Shown: positions 47,868 through 61,600 of the stretch, in pieces
Numbering within the stretch: the first letter of the stretch is position 1
How the letters are laid out: each line of letters starts with the position of its first letter
NCBI RefSeq assembly: GCF_023823685.1
Contig: NZ_JAMXBF010000001.1
Location: 310,001 to 374,000, forward strand
Length of the DNA: 64,000 nt
Source: Pseudomonas subflava
GTDB taxonomy: Bacteria; Pseudomonadota; Gammaproteobacteria; Pseudomonadales; Pseudomonadaceae
Reading direction: 5' to 3'
The notes under the pieces: model-generated
Told to the model about the DNA's origin: nothing
Databases searched by the model: none
Seen by the model: the letters and a program-made list of their open reading frames with translations, nothing else
Program-made: the position numbers and the translations under genes

Positions 47868-49223
47868 TTACTTCATGTCCGGCAGGCGGGCTTCGCTCTT
47901 CACTTCGGTGAGGGCTACAGCTTCGGCTGGGACTGCGATGTTCTGCTTCCTGAGCAGTTCGCCCATGGCCGCGATGACGCGATACATGGAGAACTCCTCG
48001 GTGTAACGCACCTCGGTATAGCGGCGATTGGCGGTGAACAGTTCGTTCTCGCTGTCCAGCAGGTCGAGCAGGGTGCGTTGCCCGAGGCCGAACTGCTGCT
48101 GGTAGGCCTCGCGCACCCGCGAGGTGTATTCCGCGTAGTCCCGCGCCTTGGGGGTCTGCAGGCGCGAGTTTTCCATCGCGTTCCAGGCCAGCGAGAGGTT
48201 CTCGTTGAGTACCCGCAGCGCGTTGTTGCGGATGTCCATGGACTGGTTGATCTGGTGCGCGGCCGATTGCAGGCGGGCCTTGTCGCGCATGCCGTTGAAC
48301 AGGTTGTAGTTCATCACCACGGCGGCGCGCCAGGTGTTGTAATGGCCCTCGTCGCCCTGCACGTTGTCGTCGGCAGTGGTGGCCAGCTCCAGATCGAAGC
48401 GCGGGTAGAAGGGCGACTTGGCCACTTCATATTGTTTCTCCGCGGCGTGCACGTCGGCCTGGGCGGATTTGAGGAAGGGGTTGTTGTCGACCACCGCCTG
48501 GCGCGCGGCGAGCAGGTCGGCCGGCATCTCGCCCTTGATGGTGGCGGGGGTCTCCAGTTCGCTCGGCATGCGTCCGGTGGCGCTGAAGAAGTTGGCCTCA
48601 GCGTCCGCCAGGTTGACCTGCTCGGTATAGAGATTGTTCTCGGCCAGGGCCAAACGCGCCTCGGACTGGTCCAGGTCCGCAGCGCTGCCCACGCCGCGCT
48701 CGCTGCGCAGGCCGATCTGATCGCCGATGCGCTGGTGCGCCTGCAGGTTGTTCTGCGCCAGGGTCACCATCTCGCGGCGCTTGAGCACCTCCAGATAGAC
48801 CTCGACGGTGCGCAGGGCCAGGCTCTCGGAGGTGCCGAGCACGTAATAGGCGCGCGAGTCGACCACCGATTCGGTGCGGGCCACTTCGTTCGGGGTGTTG
48901 AAGCCGTCGAACAGCATCTGCCGCAGGCGCAGCTCGGCATCGCGATAGTTCAGCGTTTCCTTGTTGTGGTCGCCGAGTGCACGGGTGCTCGGGCTATCGG
49001 TCTGCTCGCGGCCGTAGCCCATGAGCAGATCGACGGTAGGCAGGTAGCCGCCCCTGGCGATCTTCACTTCCTCATCCGCGGAGAGACGATCATTCATGCT
49101 GGCATGCAGCTCGGGATGATTGTCGATGGTGCTCTGGATCGCTTCCGAGAGCGTCATGGCTTGGGCCTGGGTGCAGGCAATGGCCAGCAAAATGCCATTG
49201 CAGAGCGGTTTCAGAACGCGCAT
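47868..49223 (-). CDS. TolC-family outer membrane channel of the type I secretion system
   Basis: This outer membrane factor has 451 residues and an N-terminal signal peptide (MRVLKPLCNGILLAIACTQAQA). It has two tandem OEP repeats with long helices (for example YRDAELRLRQMLFDGFNT and FGLGQRTLLDLLDSENELF, the latter a TolC hallmark). AAGGAG lies 6-7 bases upstream of the ATG. It is the first gene of the secretion operon and is divergent from the adhesin, with a 459-bp gap. Confidence 0.9.
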   Translation of the reverse strand: MRVLKPLCNGILLAIACTQAQAMTLSEAIQSTIDNHPELHASMNDRLSADEEVKIARGGYLPTVDLLMGYGREQTDSPSTRALGDHNKETLNYRDAELRLRQMLFDGFNTPNEVARTESVVDSRAYYVLGTSESLALRTVEVYLEVLKRREMVTLAQNNLQAHQRIGDQIGLRSERGVGSAADLDQSEARLALAENNLYTEQVNLADAEANFFSATGRMPSELETPATIKGEMPADLLAARQAVVDNNPFLKSAQADVHAAEKQYEVAKSPFYPRFDLELATTADDNVQGDEGHYNTWRAAVVMNYNLFNGMRDKARLQSAAHQINQSMDIRNNALRVLNENLSLAWNAMENSRLQTPKARDYAEYTSRVREAYQQQFGLGQRTLLDLLDSENELFTANRRYTEVRYTEEFSMYRVIAAMGELLRKQNIAVPAEAVALTEVKSEARLPDMK

Positions 49224-49682
49224 GAGGTTTCTCCTTATTAGTAATGCTCGGTTCCTGTCGCCAAAAAACTGACGATTTCTCGTCTGGCCGGGCGCATCAG
49301 GCCTGTAACATCACAGCTAAGAACATCTGCACAGGAAGCTAAGAAGAATTCTTCACAAGAGTTATGAGGAAAAAGTCTTATGCACTCTGTGAGAACCAGC
49401 ACATTGTTTCTTCCGCAAGCCGCGAAAAACGGGGCCTTCAGGCCTTTTCGCGACTAACCAGTCGGTCAAATGCAGTTTTGGAACATAAGGGGCGGGGATG
49501 TTTCTGAAGGAGTAGGCCGGTGCAGTTGGAGCGACACTTTTTTGTCGCATTTGACATTAACGAGCAGGCGCACCGCTCGATTCTCAGGGTTTTCTTCGCG
49601 CATACCCCCGGTTCGGAAGGTGATTTGACCCCTTTTGAAACCTGTCGACGTGGTCGGCAGCTGTAGTGCGGAGGAAGGAATC
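49224..49682. other. Divergent regulatory region, secretion operon / adhesin (459 bp)
   Basis: No gene is seen. The DNA is visibly less GC-rich than its surroundings. It contains the dyad GCGACA-CTTTTT-TGTCGC at 49531-49548 and a TTGACA at 49551-49556 on the plus strand without a good -10. It should hold both promoters; I cannot place them with confidence, nor recognise a FleQ or other c-di-GMP-responsive site. Confidence 0.45.
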
Positions 49683-52600
49683 ATGGCTACTTTGATAGGT
49701 GTCGTCAGTCAGGTCGTCGGCGAAGTCTTCGCGGTAGCCGGCGATGGATCGCGCAGACCGCTAATCGAAGGCGATCGCGTCTATGCCGGCGAACAACTGG
49801 TCACCGGCGCCGCCGGCGCGGTTGCGATCTCTCTCGCCAACGGCGAGATGCTGACGGTGGGGCGCGACAGCAGCCTCGCCCTCAACGAGCAGATGCTGGC
49901 CGGTGGCGATGGCCGTGGCGCCCAGAACCAGGCGCAAGAGCCAGCCGCACCCTCCGACGACGACCTCACCGATGTCGAACAGCTGCAGGCCGCAATCGAG
50001 GCGGGCGTCGACCCGACGCAGGTCGGCGAGGCCACCGCGGCAGGCCCGGGCGCTGGTGGCGCGGGCGGTGCCGGTGGCATTGGCGGCGGTCACAGTTTCG
50101 TCCTGCTGAATGCCGTTGGTGGCGCGCTCGATCCGGTGATCGGCTTCCCTACCGCAGGCTTCAACAGCGGCCCCGAATTCCCTGATCCGGAGATCTTCGC
50201 CACCGCAGACTTGGCGGCGGATTCCACCCCTTCCATCGACGTAGAGTACGAAGATGCCCAGGGCAATATCGTCACCGGCCCGGCGGTCGTCGACGAGGAA
50301 GGTCTTTCCGACGGCACCAATCCCGACAGCGATGCCGAGCAGGCTTTCGGTTCGCTGATCATCGATTCCCCCGATGGCGTTTCCGCCATCGAAATCCAGG
50401 ACGTCGACGGCAACTGGATCGACGTCACCAATGGCGGTGTGGTGCAGGGCCAATACGGCGTCCTGACGGTGGATGCGGCCGGCAATTGGACCTACACGCT
50501 CACCGACAACACCCTCGACCACGGCAATCCCGGCGCGACCGGCGCCGCCGACCAGGTCGGCGAGAGCTTCGCCGTGCGCATGTTCGACGCGGATGGCGAT
50601 GTATCGCCGACCGTGCAGCTGGACGTGCTGGTCAATGACGACGGCCCTGAACTCGCCGAGGGCGAGGGTGCCCAGGTGTCGGTTTCCGTCGATGAGGACG
50701 AGACTGCCGATGGCATCGGCGATGGCGACTCGGTAACCAACGTCGCCAGCGGCGGCCCGGGCGCGCTTGGCGCTATGGTCAACTTCGGCGCCGACGGGCT
50801 CGGCAGCTTCGGGCTGTCGGGAAGTCCGAGCGCCATTGCCGGTCTCGAGTCCCAGGGGCTCAGCTCCGGCGGAACAGCCCTCAGCTACAGCCTGGTGGGC
50901 AACGTACTGACCGCCTCGGCCGGCGACGAAACCATCTTTACCCTGGAAGTGGGCGCCGACGGCAGCTTCACCTTCACCCTGGTCGGGCAACTGGATCACC
51001 CGACCGCAGACGGCAACGATGACGAATCGCTCGAGTTGCCGATCGACTTCTCCGGCCTGCTGTCCGCGGTGGACGGCGATGGCGACCCGGTGGGTGCGTT
51101 CGGCGAAGGCAGCTTCGTCATTGATGTGGAAGACGACGTGCCGCAGCTGGTCGGCGGCGGCGAGGAGCAGGAGTTCCCGCAGGTACTCGGCCTGGTCCAT
51201 GAGGATGCACTGAGCACTGGCGATGGCGCGCCGCACGACGGCAACGCGGAAGGCGGGCAGACCACCACGGTGTCCGGCCCTGCCGGATCGCTGTCGGCGC
51301 TGGTCAATTTCGGGGCCGATGGTCCGGGCGACTTCGGTATTTCCAGCGACCTGAGCTCGCTGAACCTGCAGAACCTGACCTCCGGCGGCGTGCCCCTGGC
51401 CTACGCCGTAGTGGGCAACGTGCTCACCGCCACCGCCGGTGGAGAACCCGTCTTCACCCTCACGGTGAACGAGGATGGCAGCTGGGCCTTCGAGTTGCAG
51501 GGGCCCATCGATCATCCGGATGCCGATGGCAACGATGCCGAAGACCTGCCGGCCCTGGGCATCGACTTCTCCGGCGTGTTGACCGCCACCGATGGCGACG
51601 GCGACCCGCTGGTGGGCGGCTTCCCGCCGGGCAGCTTCGCCATCGATGTTCAGGACGACGTGCCGGTGGCCGTTGGCGGCGGCGAGGAGCAGGAATTCCC
51701 GCAGGTGCTCGGCCTGGTCCACGAGGATGCGCTGAGCACCGGCGACGGCGCGCCGCACGATGGCAACGCGGAAGGCGGGCAGACCACCACGGTGTCCGGC
51801 CCGGCCGGCTCGCTGTCGGCGCTGGTCAACTTCGGTGGCGACGGTCCGGGCGACTTCGGTATTTCCGGCGACCTGAGCTCGCTGAACCTGCAGAACCTGA
51901 CCTCCGGTGGCGTGCCCCTGGCCTACGCCGTGGTGGGCAACGTGCTCACCGCCACTGCCGGCGGCGAACCCGTCTTCACCCTCACGGTGAACGAGGATGG
52001 CAGCTGGGCCTTCGAGCTGCAGGGGCCCATCGATCATCCGCAGAAGGATGGCAACGATGCCGAAGATCTGCCGGGTCTGGGCATCGACTTCTCCGGCGTG
52101 TTGGCCGCCACCGATGGCGACGGCGACCCGCTGGTGGGGGGCTTCCCGCCGGGCAGTTTCGCCATCGACGTGCAGGACGACGTGCCGGTGCTCAACGGCG
52201 GCGTTGCCGTGGGCACCACGCTGACGGTGAGCCTGGAGGGCGGCGACGCGGGCTATGCCAATACCTATGGCTATTACGTCAAGGACGCTCTGGGCAACCC
52301 GGTTGGCGGTACCATCGTCTGGGCCAACGTGCAGGCGGTGGGTGCGCCCATCCAGCTGGAAGGCGTGAACCCGGATTCCATCGGCTTCTTCATCATTCCC
52401 AACGGCGCGGCGAACAACCCGCTGGCCGGCTACAAAAATGGCGCCGAGCTGACCTTCGTCGAGGTCGCTGGCGAGTGGCAAGCCTTCCTCAATGGCCAGC
52501 CGCTGGTGGGCAGCGGTGGCGCCAATGTGCTGTTCGACAACCCGGCGCTCAACCCGAACGGCAGCGCACAGTTCACCGACAACGGCGCCCCCGGCAACCA

Positions 52601-55600
52601 GAACTGGGAAGACGTCAGCGCCGGTGGCGATGGCGATTTCAACGACATCAACATCCAGGTGGACTGGCAGGGTGCGATGGTCCACGAGGACGCCCTCAGC
52701 GTAGGCGGCGGCGCGCCGCATGACGGCAACGCGGAAGGCGGGCAGACCACCAGCGTGTCCGGCCCGGCCGGCTCGCTGTCGGCGCTGGTCGACTTCGGCG
52801 CCGACGGCCCGGGCGTGTTCGGCCTGTCCGCCGACCTGAGTTCGATGACGCTGCAAAACCTGACTTCCGGCGGCGAGCCGCTGGCCTATGCCCTGGTCGG
52901 TGGCGTGCTCATCGCCACCGCCGGCGGCGAAACCATCTTCACCCTGACAGTCAACGCGGACGGCAGCTGGACCTTCCAGTTGCAGGGGCCGATCGATCAT
53001 CCGAATGCGGATGGCAACGATCTGGAAGACCTGCCGGGCCTGGGCATCGACTTCTCCGGCATCCTCACCGCGACCGATGGCGACGGCGACCCGCTGGTCG
53101 GCGGCTTCCCGCCGGGCAGTTTTGCCGTCGACGTACAGGACGACGTGCCGGCGGCCAGGCCGCTGCAGTACGACGCGGAGCAGAATCCGATTCCCCTGGT
53201 GCTGGGCGAGGTGGACGAGGATGAGCTGGCGAACGGCATCGGTGATGGCGATGGCGAGGGCACCTCGGTGTCCGGCGGTGTTGGCGCCCTCAATGCCCTG
53301 GTCGACTTCGGTGCCGACGGCCCCGGCGACTTCGGCCTGAACGACGATCCGGCCGCCATTGCCACCCTGCAAGCCCAGGGCCTGACCTCCGACGCCACGC
53401 CGCTGAGCTACTCGGTGGTGGGCAACGTGCTCACCGCCACCGCGGGCGGCAACCCGGTCTTCACCCTGACGGTGAATGCCGACGGCAGCTACGAGTTCCT
53501 GCTGCAAGGGCCGCTCGACCATCTGCGCCCCGGGAGCACCGATGACGACCAGCTGCTGGGGCTGCCGATCGACTTCTCCGGCGTGCTCAGCGCCACCGAT
53601 GGCGACGGCGACCCGGTGGATGGCTTCGCGCCCGGCAGCTTCGTGATCGACGTCGAGGACGACATTCCCGTGGCGCAGAACGATAGCGCCACCGTCCTCG
53701 CCGGCCAGGCGCAGAACGTCAACATGGTGTTCGTGCTGGACTTCAGCGGCAGCATCAACAACATCGAGCTGGACCAGATGCTCGACGCCGTACGTGCCGC
53801 CGGCCAAGCGCTGTTCAATGATTCCGACGGCGACATCCGCGTCCAGATCGTCGCGTTCTCCGGCGACTCGGTGTCGTACCCGCCGATCGACAACCTCGCC
53901 GACTTCATCGCCCTGGTGAATTCGATCAATCCTGCCGAGGGCGGCACCCGCCCGGTACACAGCACCACCGATTTCACCGATGCCATCCAGGAGACCATGG
54001 CCGCCTACAGCCCGATACCGGGCTGGAGCAACCAGGTGGTGTTCATCAGCGACGGCAACCCCAACGAGCAGACCGGAGGCCCCGGCGGCGCGCCGTCGCT
54101 GTCCGAGCCGACCGCGACCCAGTGGAGCGACTTCGTCAACGGTAACGGCATCAACGTCACCGCCATCGGCGTCGGCAACGACATCGACGATCCGCGGCTA
54201 GCGGACATCGACGTGGACGGTGGGCCCAACGACCCGCTGCGTGTGGACGACTTCGATGACCTGGTCGATACCCTGGTCGATCAGGTCGTCGTCGGCCTGG
54301 TCGGCGGCAATGTGCTGCTGGGCGGCGACAACGTCGTCGGCGGCGGTGACGACGATGCCTTCGGCGCCGATGGCCCCGGCCAGATCCAGTCCATCGTGAT
54401 CGACGGCGCCACCTACAGCTGGGATGGAGTGGCCGATGGCGACGAGCAACTGACGGAAATCGCCACCGCCGCGGGCGGCAAGCTCAGCTTCAATTTCGCC
54501 ACCGGTGCCTGGAGCTACCAGGCGCCGAGCAATCCGGCCGGCGACAAGGTGGAGAGCTTCACCTACACCATCGTCGACAACGACGGCGATCCCTCGTCCG
54601 CCACCCTGAACGTCTACGTCGAAGACACCAGCCCGGTGCTAGGCCGTGTCGACGAGGACGAGCTGCCGTCCGGCAACACCGACGGCGATGCGGTCAATAC
54701 CGTAGCCACCGGCAACCTGGCCGACCTGATCGTCGGCCCGCCGGTCGCCGCGCAGTTCAGCCTGTCCAGCGACACCAGCGGCCTGGATGGCGCCACCTCG
54801 AATGGTGTTGGGCTGGTCTACAGCGTTGCCGGTAACGTGCTGACTGCCACCGCGGGTGTGGGCGGCCCGGCCGTGTTCACCCTGGAGGTGAGCGGCAACG
54901 GCGATTACACCTTCACCCTGCTCGGCCCGCTGGATCATCCCACCCCCGGCACCGATGACAACGAATTGCTGGTGCTGGATTTCGCCAGCATCCTGCAGGC
55001 CACCAGCGGCGGATCTCCGGTCGCCCTGGCCGGTGGCTTCCTGATTCAGATCGAGGATGACCTGCCTGTCCTGCAGCCGGGCACCGAGCCGGATGACGCG
55101 TTGCAGGTGGACGAAAGCAGCCTGGCGACCAATGCCACCACCGACTTCAGCGCCCAGTTCACCGAGCTGTTCGGCGGCGACGGCCCCGGCACCACGACCT
55201 ATGCCCTGCAGGTCAGCAACGGCACGGATACCGGCCTGAACGATTCGGCCACCGGGCTGAGTATCCGTCTGTACACGGACGGCGACGACGTGGTCGGCCG
55301 GGTCGGCAACTACCTCGGTACGGTCGCCTTCCGCGTGTCGGTCAACGCCGCCACCGGCGAGGTGACGCTGGATCAGATCCGCGCCATCGAGCACAGCCCC
55401 GACAGCGGGCCGGATCAGGAAGCCAGCCTGGCGGCAGCGGACCAGATCCGTCTGGTCGGCACCATCGTCGACGATGACGGCGACAGCAGCAGCGCGGTGC
55501 TCAACCTCGGCAACGCCATCAGCTTCAAGGACGACGCCCCGAGCATCACCGGCAGCGCCGCCTCGGTAGGTACCCTGCGGGTGGATGAGAGTGCCTTGGG

Positions 55601-58600
55601 TAGTAACGACACGGATGACTTCAGCGGCCTGTTCAGTGGCAATTTCGGCGCCGACGGCCCAGGCGACATCGACTACGGCCTGAGCATCAGCGCCACTGGC
55701 GCCGACAGCGGGCTGCGGGACTCGGCCAGCGGCCAGGACATCCTCCTGTACATGCAGGGTGGTGATGTAGTTGGCCGCGTCGGTGGAGCGGGCGGTGCCA
55801 TCGCCTTCCGCGTCTCGGTCGACGGCAGCGGCGACGTCACCCTGGATCAGCAGCGTGCGATCCTCCACGAACCCAACGCCGGTCCCGATCAGACCGCCTT
55901 CCTGGCCGCGGCCGAGCTGATCAAGCTGACCGCCACCATCACCGACAAGGACGGCGACGACGCCAGCGCGACCATCAACATCGGCCAGAGCCTGGCCTTC
56001 GAAGACGATGCTCCCGAGATCGACGGGCGTACCCCGGCCAGTGACAGCCTGCAGGTGGACGAGACCAGCCTGGCCGTCAACGACAGCACCGACTTCTCCG
56101 GCAGCTTCGCTCGCGACTACGGCGCCGACGGTGCCGGTAACACGGTGTACGGCCTGAATGTCAGCGCGGCCGGTGCCAACAGCGGGCTGGACGACACCGC
56201 CACCGGGCAGGACATCCTGCTGTACAACGAGGGCGGAGTGATCGTCGGCCGGGTCGGTGGCCCCACGGGCGAAGTGTCGTTCACCGTCTCGGTGAATCCC
56301 GCCACCGGCGTGGTCACCCTCGACCAGCAGCGGGCGATCGTCCATTCGCCGAACACCGGCAGCAATCAGGAAACCAGCCTGGCGTCCGCCAACCTGATCC
56401 AGCTCAGCGCCACCATCACCGACAAGGACGGTGACAGCGACTCGGCCACCATCAACCTGGGCAACGCCATCAGCTTCCGCGACGACGGCCCGACCCTGAA
56501 TGCCAGCGCCGCCTCCACCGACAGTCTGCAGGTGGATGAAAGCTTCCTGGCGACCGATGCCTCGCAGGACTTCAGCGGCAACTTCAGCGGCAGCTATGGC
56601 GCCGATGGGGCGGGCACGCTGACCTACAGCCTGGGCGTCAGCAGCAGCGGCGCCGACAGCGGGCTGGACGACAGCGCCACCGGCCAGAATATTCGCCTGT
56701 ACATGGATGGTAACGACGTGGTCGGTCGCGTCGGCGGCTCGGGCGGCGCTATTGCCTTCCGCCTGTCGGTCGATGGCAACGGCGTGGTCAAGCTGGACCA
56801 GCTGCGCGCCATCGAGCATGACCCCAACACCACGGCGGATCAGGAAGCCAGCCTGGCCAACGCCAACATGGTGCAGCTGACCGCCACCATGACCGACCGG
56901 GATGGCGACAGCGACTCGGCCACCGTCAACCTCGGCCACGCCATCAGCTTCAAGGACGACGGTCCCAGCGTCACCAGCAACCTTGCGGTGCGGCTGGACG
57001 ATGACGCCCTGGCTAACGGCATCCCCGGCGGCCCCGGCGCCACCGACGACGCCGACGCGCTGAACCTGACAGGCACCCTGAACCACAGCTTCGGCGCCGA
57101 CGGTGCCGGCACGGTGAAATGGCTGGATTCGGGCGCGCCGGGTGGCTTCACCTACCAGGCCAGCGCCGATGGCTCGCAGCTGCTGGTCAAGCAGGGCGGC
57201 ACCACGGTGCTGACCCTGGCGCTGAACACCGCCACCGGTGAGTACGGCGTGACGCAGAACGCGGCTATCCGCCATGCCGACGCCAACCTGGAGAACAACC
57301 AGGGCTTCACCCTGAGCTACCAGGTCACCGACAAGGACGGCGACACGGTCAATGGCACGCTGAACATCGATGTCGACGACGACACCCCGGTTGCCCGGGA
57401 CGACGTGGCCTTCGGTGCCAACGGCCAGACCGAGGACATCAACATGGTGTTCGTCCTCGACTTCAGCGGCAGCATCAGCGACATCGAGCTGGACCAGATG
57501 CTCGATGCCGTGCGCACCGCCGGCCAGGAGCTGTTCAGCACCGCGACCGGTGAGGTGAAAGTGCAGATCGTCGCCTTCTCGGACGACTCGAGATCCTACC
57601 CGGCGATCGACAACTTCGCCGATTTCGCCGCGCTCATCGCCTCGATCAACCCGGTCGAGGGCGGTACCCGTCCGGTGCACAGCACCACCGACTTCGCCGA
57701 TGCGATTCAGGAAACCATGAGCGCCTACACCCCGCTGCCGGGGTGGAACAACCAGGTGGTGTTCATCAGCGACGGCAACCCCAACGAGCAGACCGGCCCC
57801 GGCGGCGCACCGTCGCTGATCGAGCCGACGGCCAGCCAGTGGGCCGACTTCGTCGCCAACAACAGCATCAACGTCACCGCCATCGGGGTCGGTAACGACA
57901 TCGACGACGCTCGCCTGGAAGACATTGATATCGATAGTGGCTCGAACGACGCACTGCGCGCCGATGACTTCGACGATCTGGTCGATACCCTGCTCGACGA
58001 CGTGGTGGGCGGCCTGGTGAGCGGAAATGTGCTGCTGGGCAGCGACAACGCCGTGGGCGGTGGTGACGACGACGGCTTCGGCGCCGACGGCGCTGGACGG
58101 ATCCTGTCCATCGAGATCAACGGCGTCACGTACGTCTGGGACGGCGTGGGCACCATCGATCCGAGCAGCGGAGCCAACATCGCCGGCAGCCAGCTGACCG
58201 GCATCGCCACCGCCTCCGGTGGCAAGCTGGACTTCGACTTCGCCACCGGCGCCTGGACCTACCGTGCGCCCGCCAGCGCCAGCGGCGACCAGGTCGAGGC
58301 CTTCGACTACGTCATCGTCGACAAGGACGGCGACCCGTCCGGCGCCACGCTGACCGTCTATGTGGAGGACCTCAGCCCGGTCATCGCCAAGGTCGACGAG
58401 GACGAGCTGCCCACCGGCATCTCCGATGGCGACACGGTCACCACCGTGGCCACCGGCAATCTCGGCGAACTGGTCGTCGGCTCTCCGGCCGGGGTGCAGT
58501 TCGGCCTCTCCGGCAACACCGCGGGGCTGGCACCTGCCAGCTCCGGCGGCGTGGCGCTGGTCTACGGCGTGTCGGGCAACACCCTGACCGCCAAGGCCGG

Positions 58601-61600
58601 GGCAACCGGCTCGACCGTGTTCACCCTGACGGTGGACAGCGACGGCGACTACACCTTCACCCTCAGCCAGCCGATCGATCATCCGCTGGGCAACGGTGAC
58701 GACAACGAGCTGGTGGTGATGAACTTCGCCAGCCTGTTGCAGGCCACCAACGGAGCGACATCGGTCGCCCTGGCCGGCGACTTCCTGGTGCACATCGAGG
58801 ATGACGTGCCGACCCTCTCGGCCGGCTCCGCCACCGCCAATTCCCTGCAAGTCGACGAAACGGTCCTGGGTACCGATGCCACCGTCAACTTCGCCGGCCT
58901 GTTCAGCGGCAACCCCGGCGGCGATGGCGCAGGCGCCACCACGTACAGCCTGGACGTGAGTTCGACTGGCGTGGACAGCGGCCTGGACGACTCGGCCACC
59001 GGCAGCAGCATCCTGCTGTACAAGGAGGGCGGCGTGGTCGTCGGGCGGGTCGGCGGGCCGAGCGGGGAGGTGTCCTTCACCGTCGCGGTGAACGGCGCTG
59101 GCCAGGTCACGCTCGACCAGCAACGCTCGATCGTCCATTCACCCAATAACGGCGCCGACCAGGAGTCCAGCCTCGGCTTCTCCGGCCTGGTGCAATTGAC
59201 CGCGACCCTCACCGACAAGGACGGCGACAGCGCCACCGCCACCGTCAACCTGGGCGCCGCCATCAGCTTCCGCGACGACGGCCCGAGCACCGGCAGCAAT
59301 TCCGTGGTGCGGCTGGACGACGATGCGCTGGCCAATGGCATTCCCGGCGGTCCGGGCGGCAGTGACGATGCCAATGCGGTAAACGTGAACGGCACCCTGG
59401 CGCTGAACTTCGGCGCCGACGGAGCCGGCAGCGTGAGCTGGCTCACCAGCGGCAGCCCCAGCGGCTTCAGCTACGAGTCGGGCCCCGGCGGCGCCTTGCT
59501 GATCAAGCAGGGCGGCGCCACGGTGCTGACCGTGACGCTGAACGCCACCACGGGCGCCTACAGCGTCACCCAGAACGCGCCGATCCGGCACGCCGAGGCC
59601 AACCAGGAGAATAACCAGGCCTTCGAGCTGACCTACCGGGTCACCGACAAGGACGGCGACAACGCCACCGGTACTCTGTCGATCAACGTCGACGACGATT
59701 CGCCGGTCTCGCAGAACGACACCGCCTACGTGTCGACCGGCCAGACCGAGGACATCAACCTGGTATTCGTCCTCGACTTCAGCGGCAGCATCAGCAACAG
59801 CGAACTGGATCAGATGCTGGATGCCGTGCGTACGGCGGGGCAGGAGCTATTCGCCACCGCGACCGGCGAGGTCAAGGTGCAGATCGTGGCCTTCTCCAGT
59901 GACTCGCTATCCTATCCGGTCGTCGAGAACGTCGCCGCCTTCACCGCCCTGGTGAACTCGCTCAACCCGGCGGAGCCGGGCGGCACACGGCCGCTGGACG
60001 ACGAAACCGACTTCACCGACGCGATCCAGGAGACCATCGCCGCCTACCAGCCGCTGGTGGGCTGGAACAACCAGGTGGTGTTCATCAGCGACGGCAATCC
60101 CAACCAGCAGACCGGCCCTGGCGGCAATTCGCTGAATAGCACCACCCGAACCGCGTGGGACGAGTACATCGAAGACCACGACATCACCGTCACCACCATC
60201 GGCGTCGGTGACGGAATCGACGATGACCGGCTGGAGGACGTCGACCTGGATGCCGGCCCGAACAACGACCCGCTGCGGGTCGACGACTTCGACGACTTGG
60301 TCGATACCCTGGTCGATCAGGTCGTCGGCGGCCTGGTCAGCGGCAACGTCCTGCTGGGCAGCGACAACGCCGTCGGCGGTGGCGACGATGACGGTTACGG
60401 CGCCGATGGCCCCGGTCGCATCCAGTCCATCGAGATCAACGGCATCACCTACGTCTGGGATGGCGTCGGCACCATCGATCCGAGCAGCGGGGCGAACATC
60501 GCCGGCAGCCAGCTGAGCAACATCGTCACCGCGGATGGCGGCCGGCTGAGCTTCAACTTCGCCAATGGGGCGTGGAGCTACCGTGCGCCCGGCAGCGTCA
60601 GCGGCGACCAGAGCGAAACCTTCACCTACACCCTGGTGGACAAGGACGGCGATCCCTCCACCTCCACCCTGACCGTCTACGTGGAAGACACCGGCCCGCT
60701 GGTGGCCAAGGTCGACGAGGACGAGCTGTCCGGCGGCATTTCCGATGGGGACGGGGTGACCACCGTCGCCACCGGCAACCTCGGCGAGCTGTTGGTCGGC
60801 GCGCCGACCGGCGTGCAGTTCAGCCTCTCCGGCAACACCGGAGGGCTGGCGTCTGCCAGCTCGGGTGGCGTGGCGTTGGTCTACAGCGTGTCGGGCAGCA
60901 CCCTGACGGCCAAGGCCGGTGCGGCCGGGGCTACCGTATTCACGCTGCAGGTGCTGAGCAACGGCGATTACATCTTTACCTTGAACCAGCGGATCGACCA
61001 TCCGCAGGGCAATGGCGACGACGCCGAGCTGCTGGCGATGAATTTCGCCAGCGTGCTGCAGGCCAGCAATGGCTCGGGACCGGCTGTGCTGGCGGGCGAC
61101 TTCCTGGTGCAGATCGAAGATGACGTGCCGACCGTCTCGGCCGGCTCCGCCAGCGCCGACTCGCTGCAGGTGGACGAAACCAACCTGGCCGCCAACGCCA
61201 GTGCCTCCTTCGCGGGGGCCTTCAATGGCCAGTACGGCGCCGATGGGGCAGGCACCACCACCTACAGCCTGGGCGTCAGCTCCTCCGGGGTGGACAGCGG
61301 GCTGGACGATTCCGCCACCGGCAACAGCATCCTGCTGTACCTCGAAGGCGGCAATGTGGTGGGCAAGGTCGGTGCCGGCGGGCCGGTGGCCTTCACTCTG
61401 TCGGTGAACAGCGGCAATGGCCAGGTCACTCTCGACCAGCAGCGGGCGATCCTGCACACACCCAATAGCGGTGCCGATCAGGAAACCAGCCTGGCCGCCA
61501 ATCTGGTGCGGCTCACCGCCACCATTACCGACAAGGATGGCGACACCAGCAGCGCCACGCTCAACCTGGGCAACGCAATCAGCTTCAGGGACGATGCACC

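Noticed and set aside
50640..53670. Regular direct repeats that might suggest a CRISPR array
   Set aside because: The repeats are coding, in frame and hundreds of bases long; there are no short repeats with unique spacers and no cas genes.
49761..59138. Very long minus-strand open frames (about 1,400-1,500 codons) opposite the adhesin gene
   Set aside because: They mirror the repeat structure of the adhesin, have no recognisable domain and lack ribosome binding sites.
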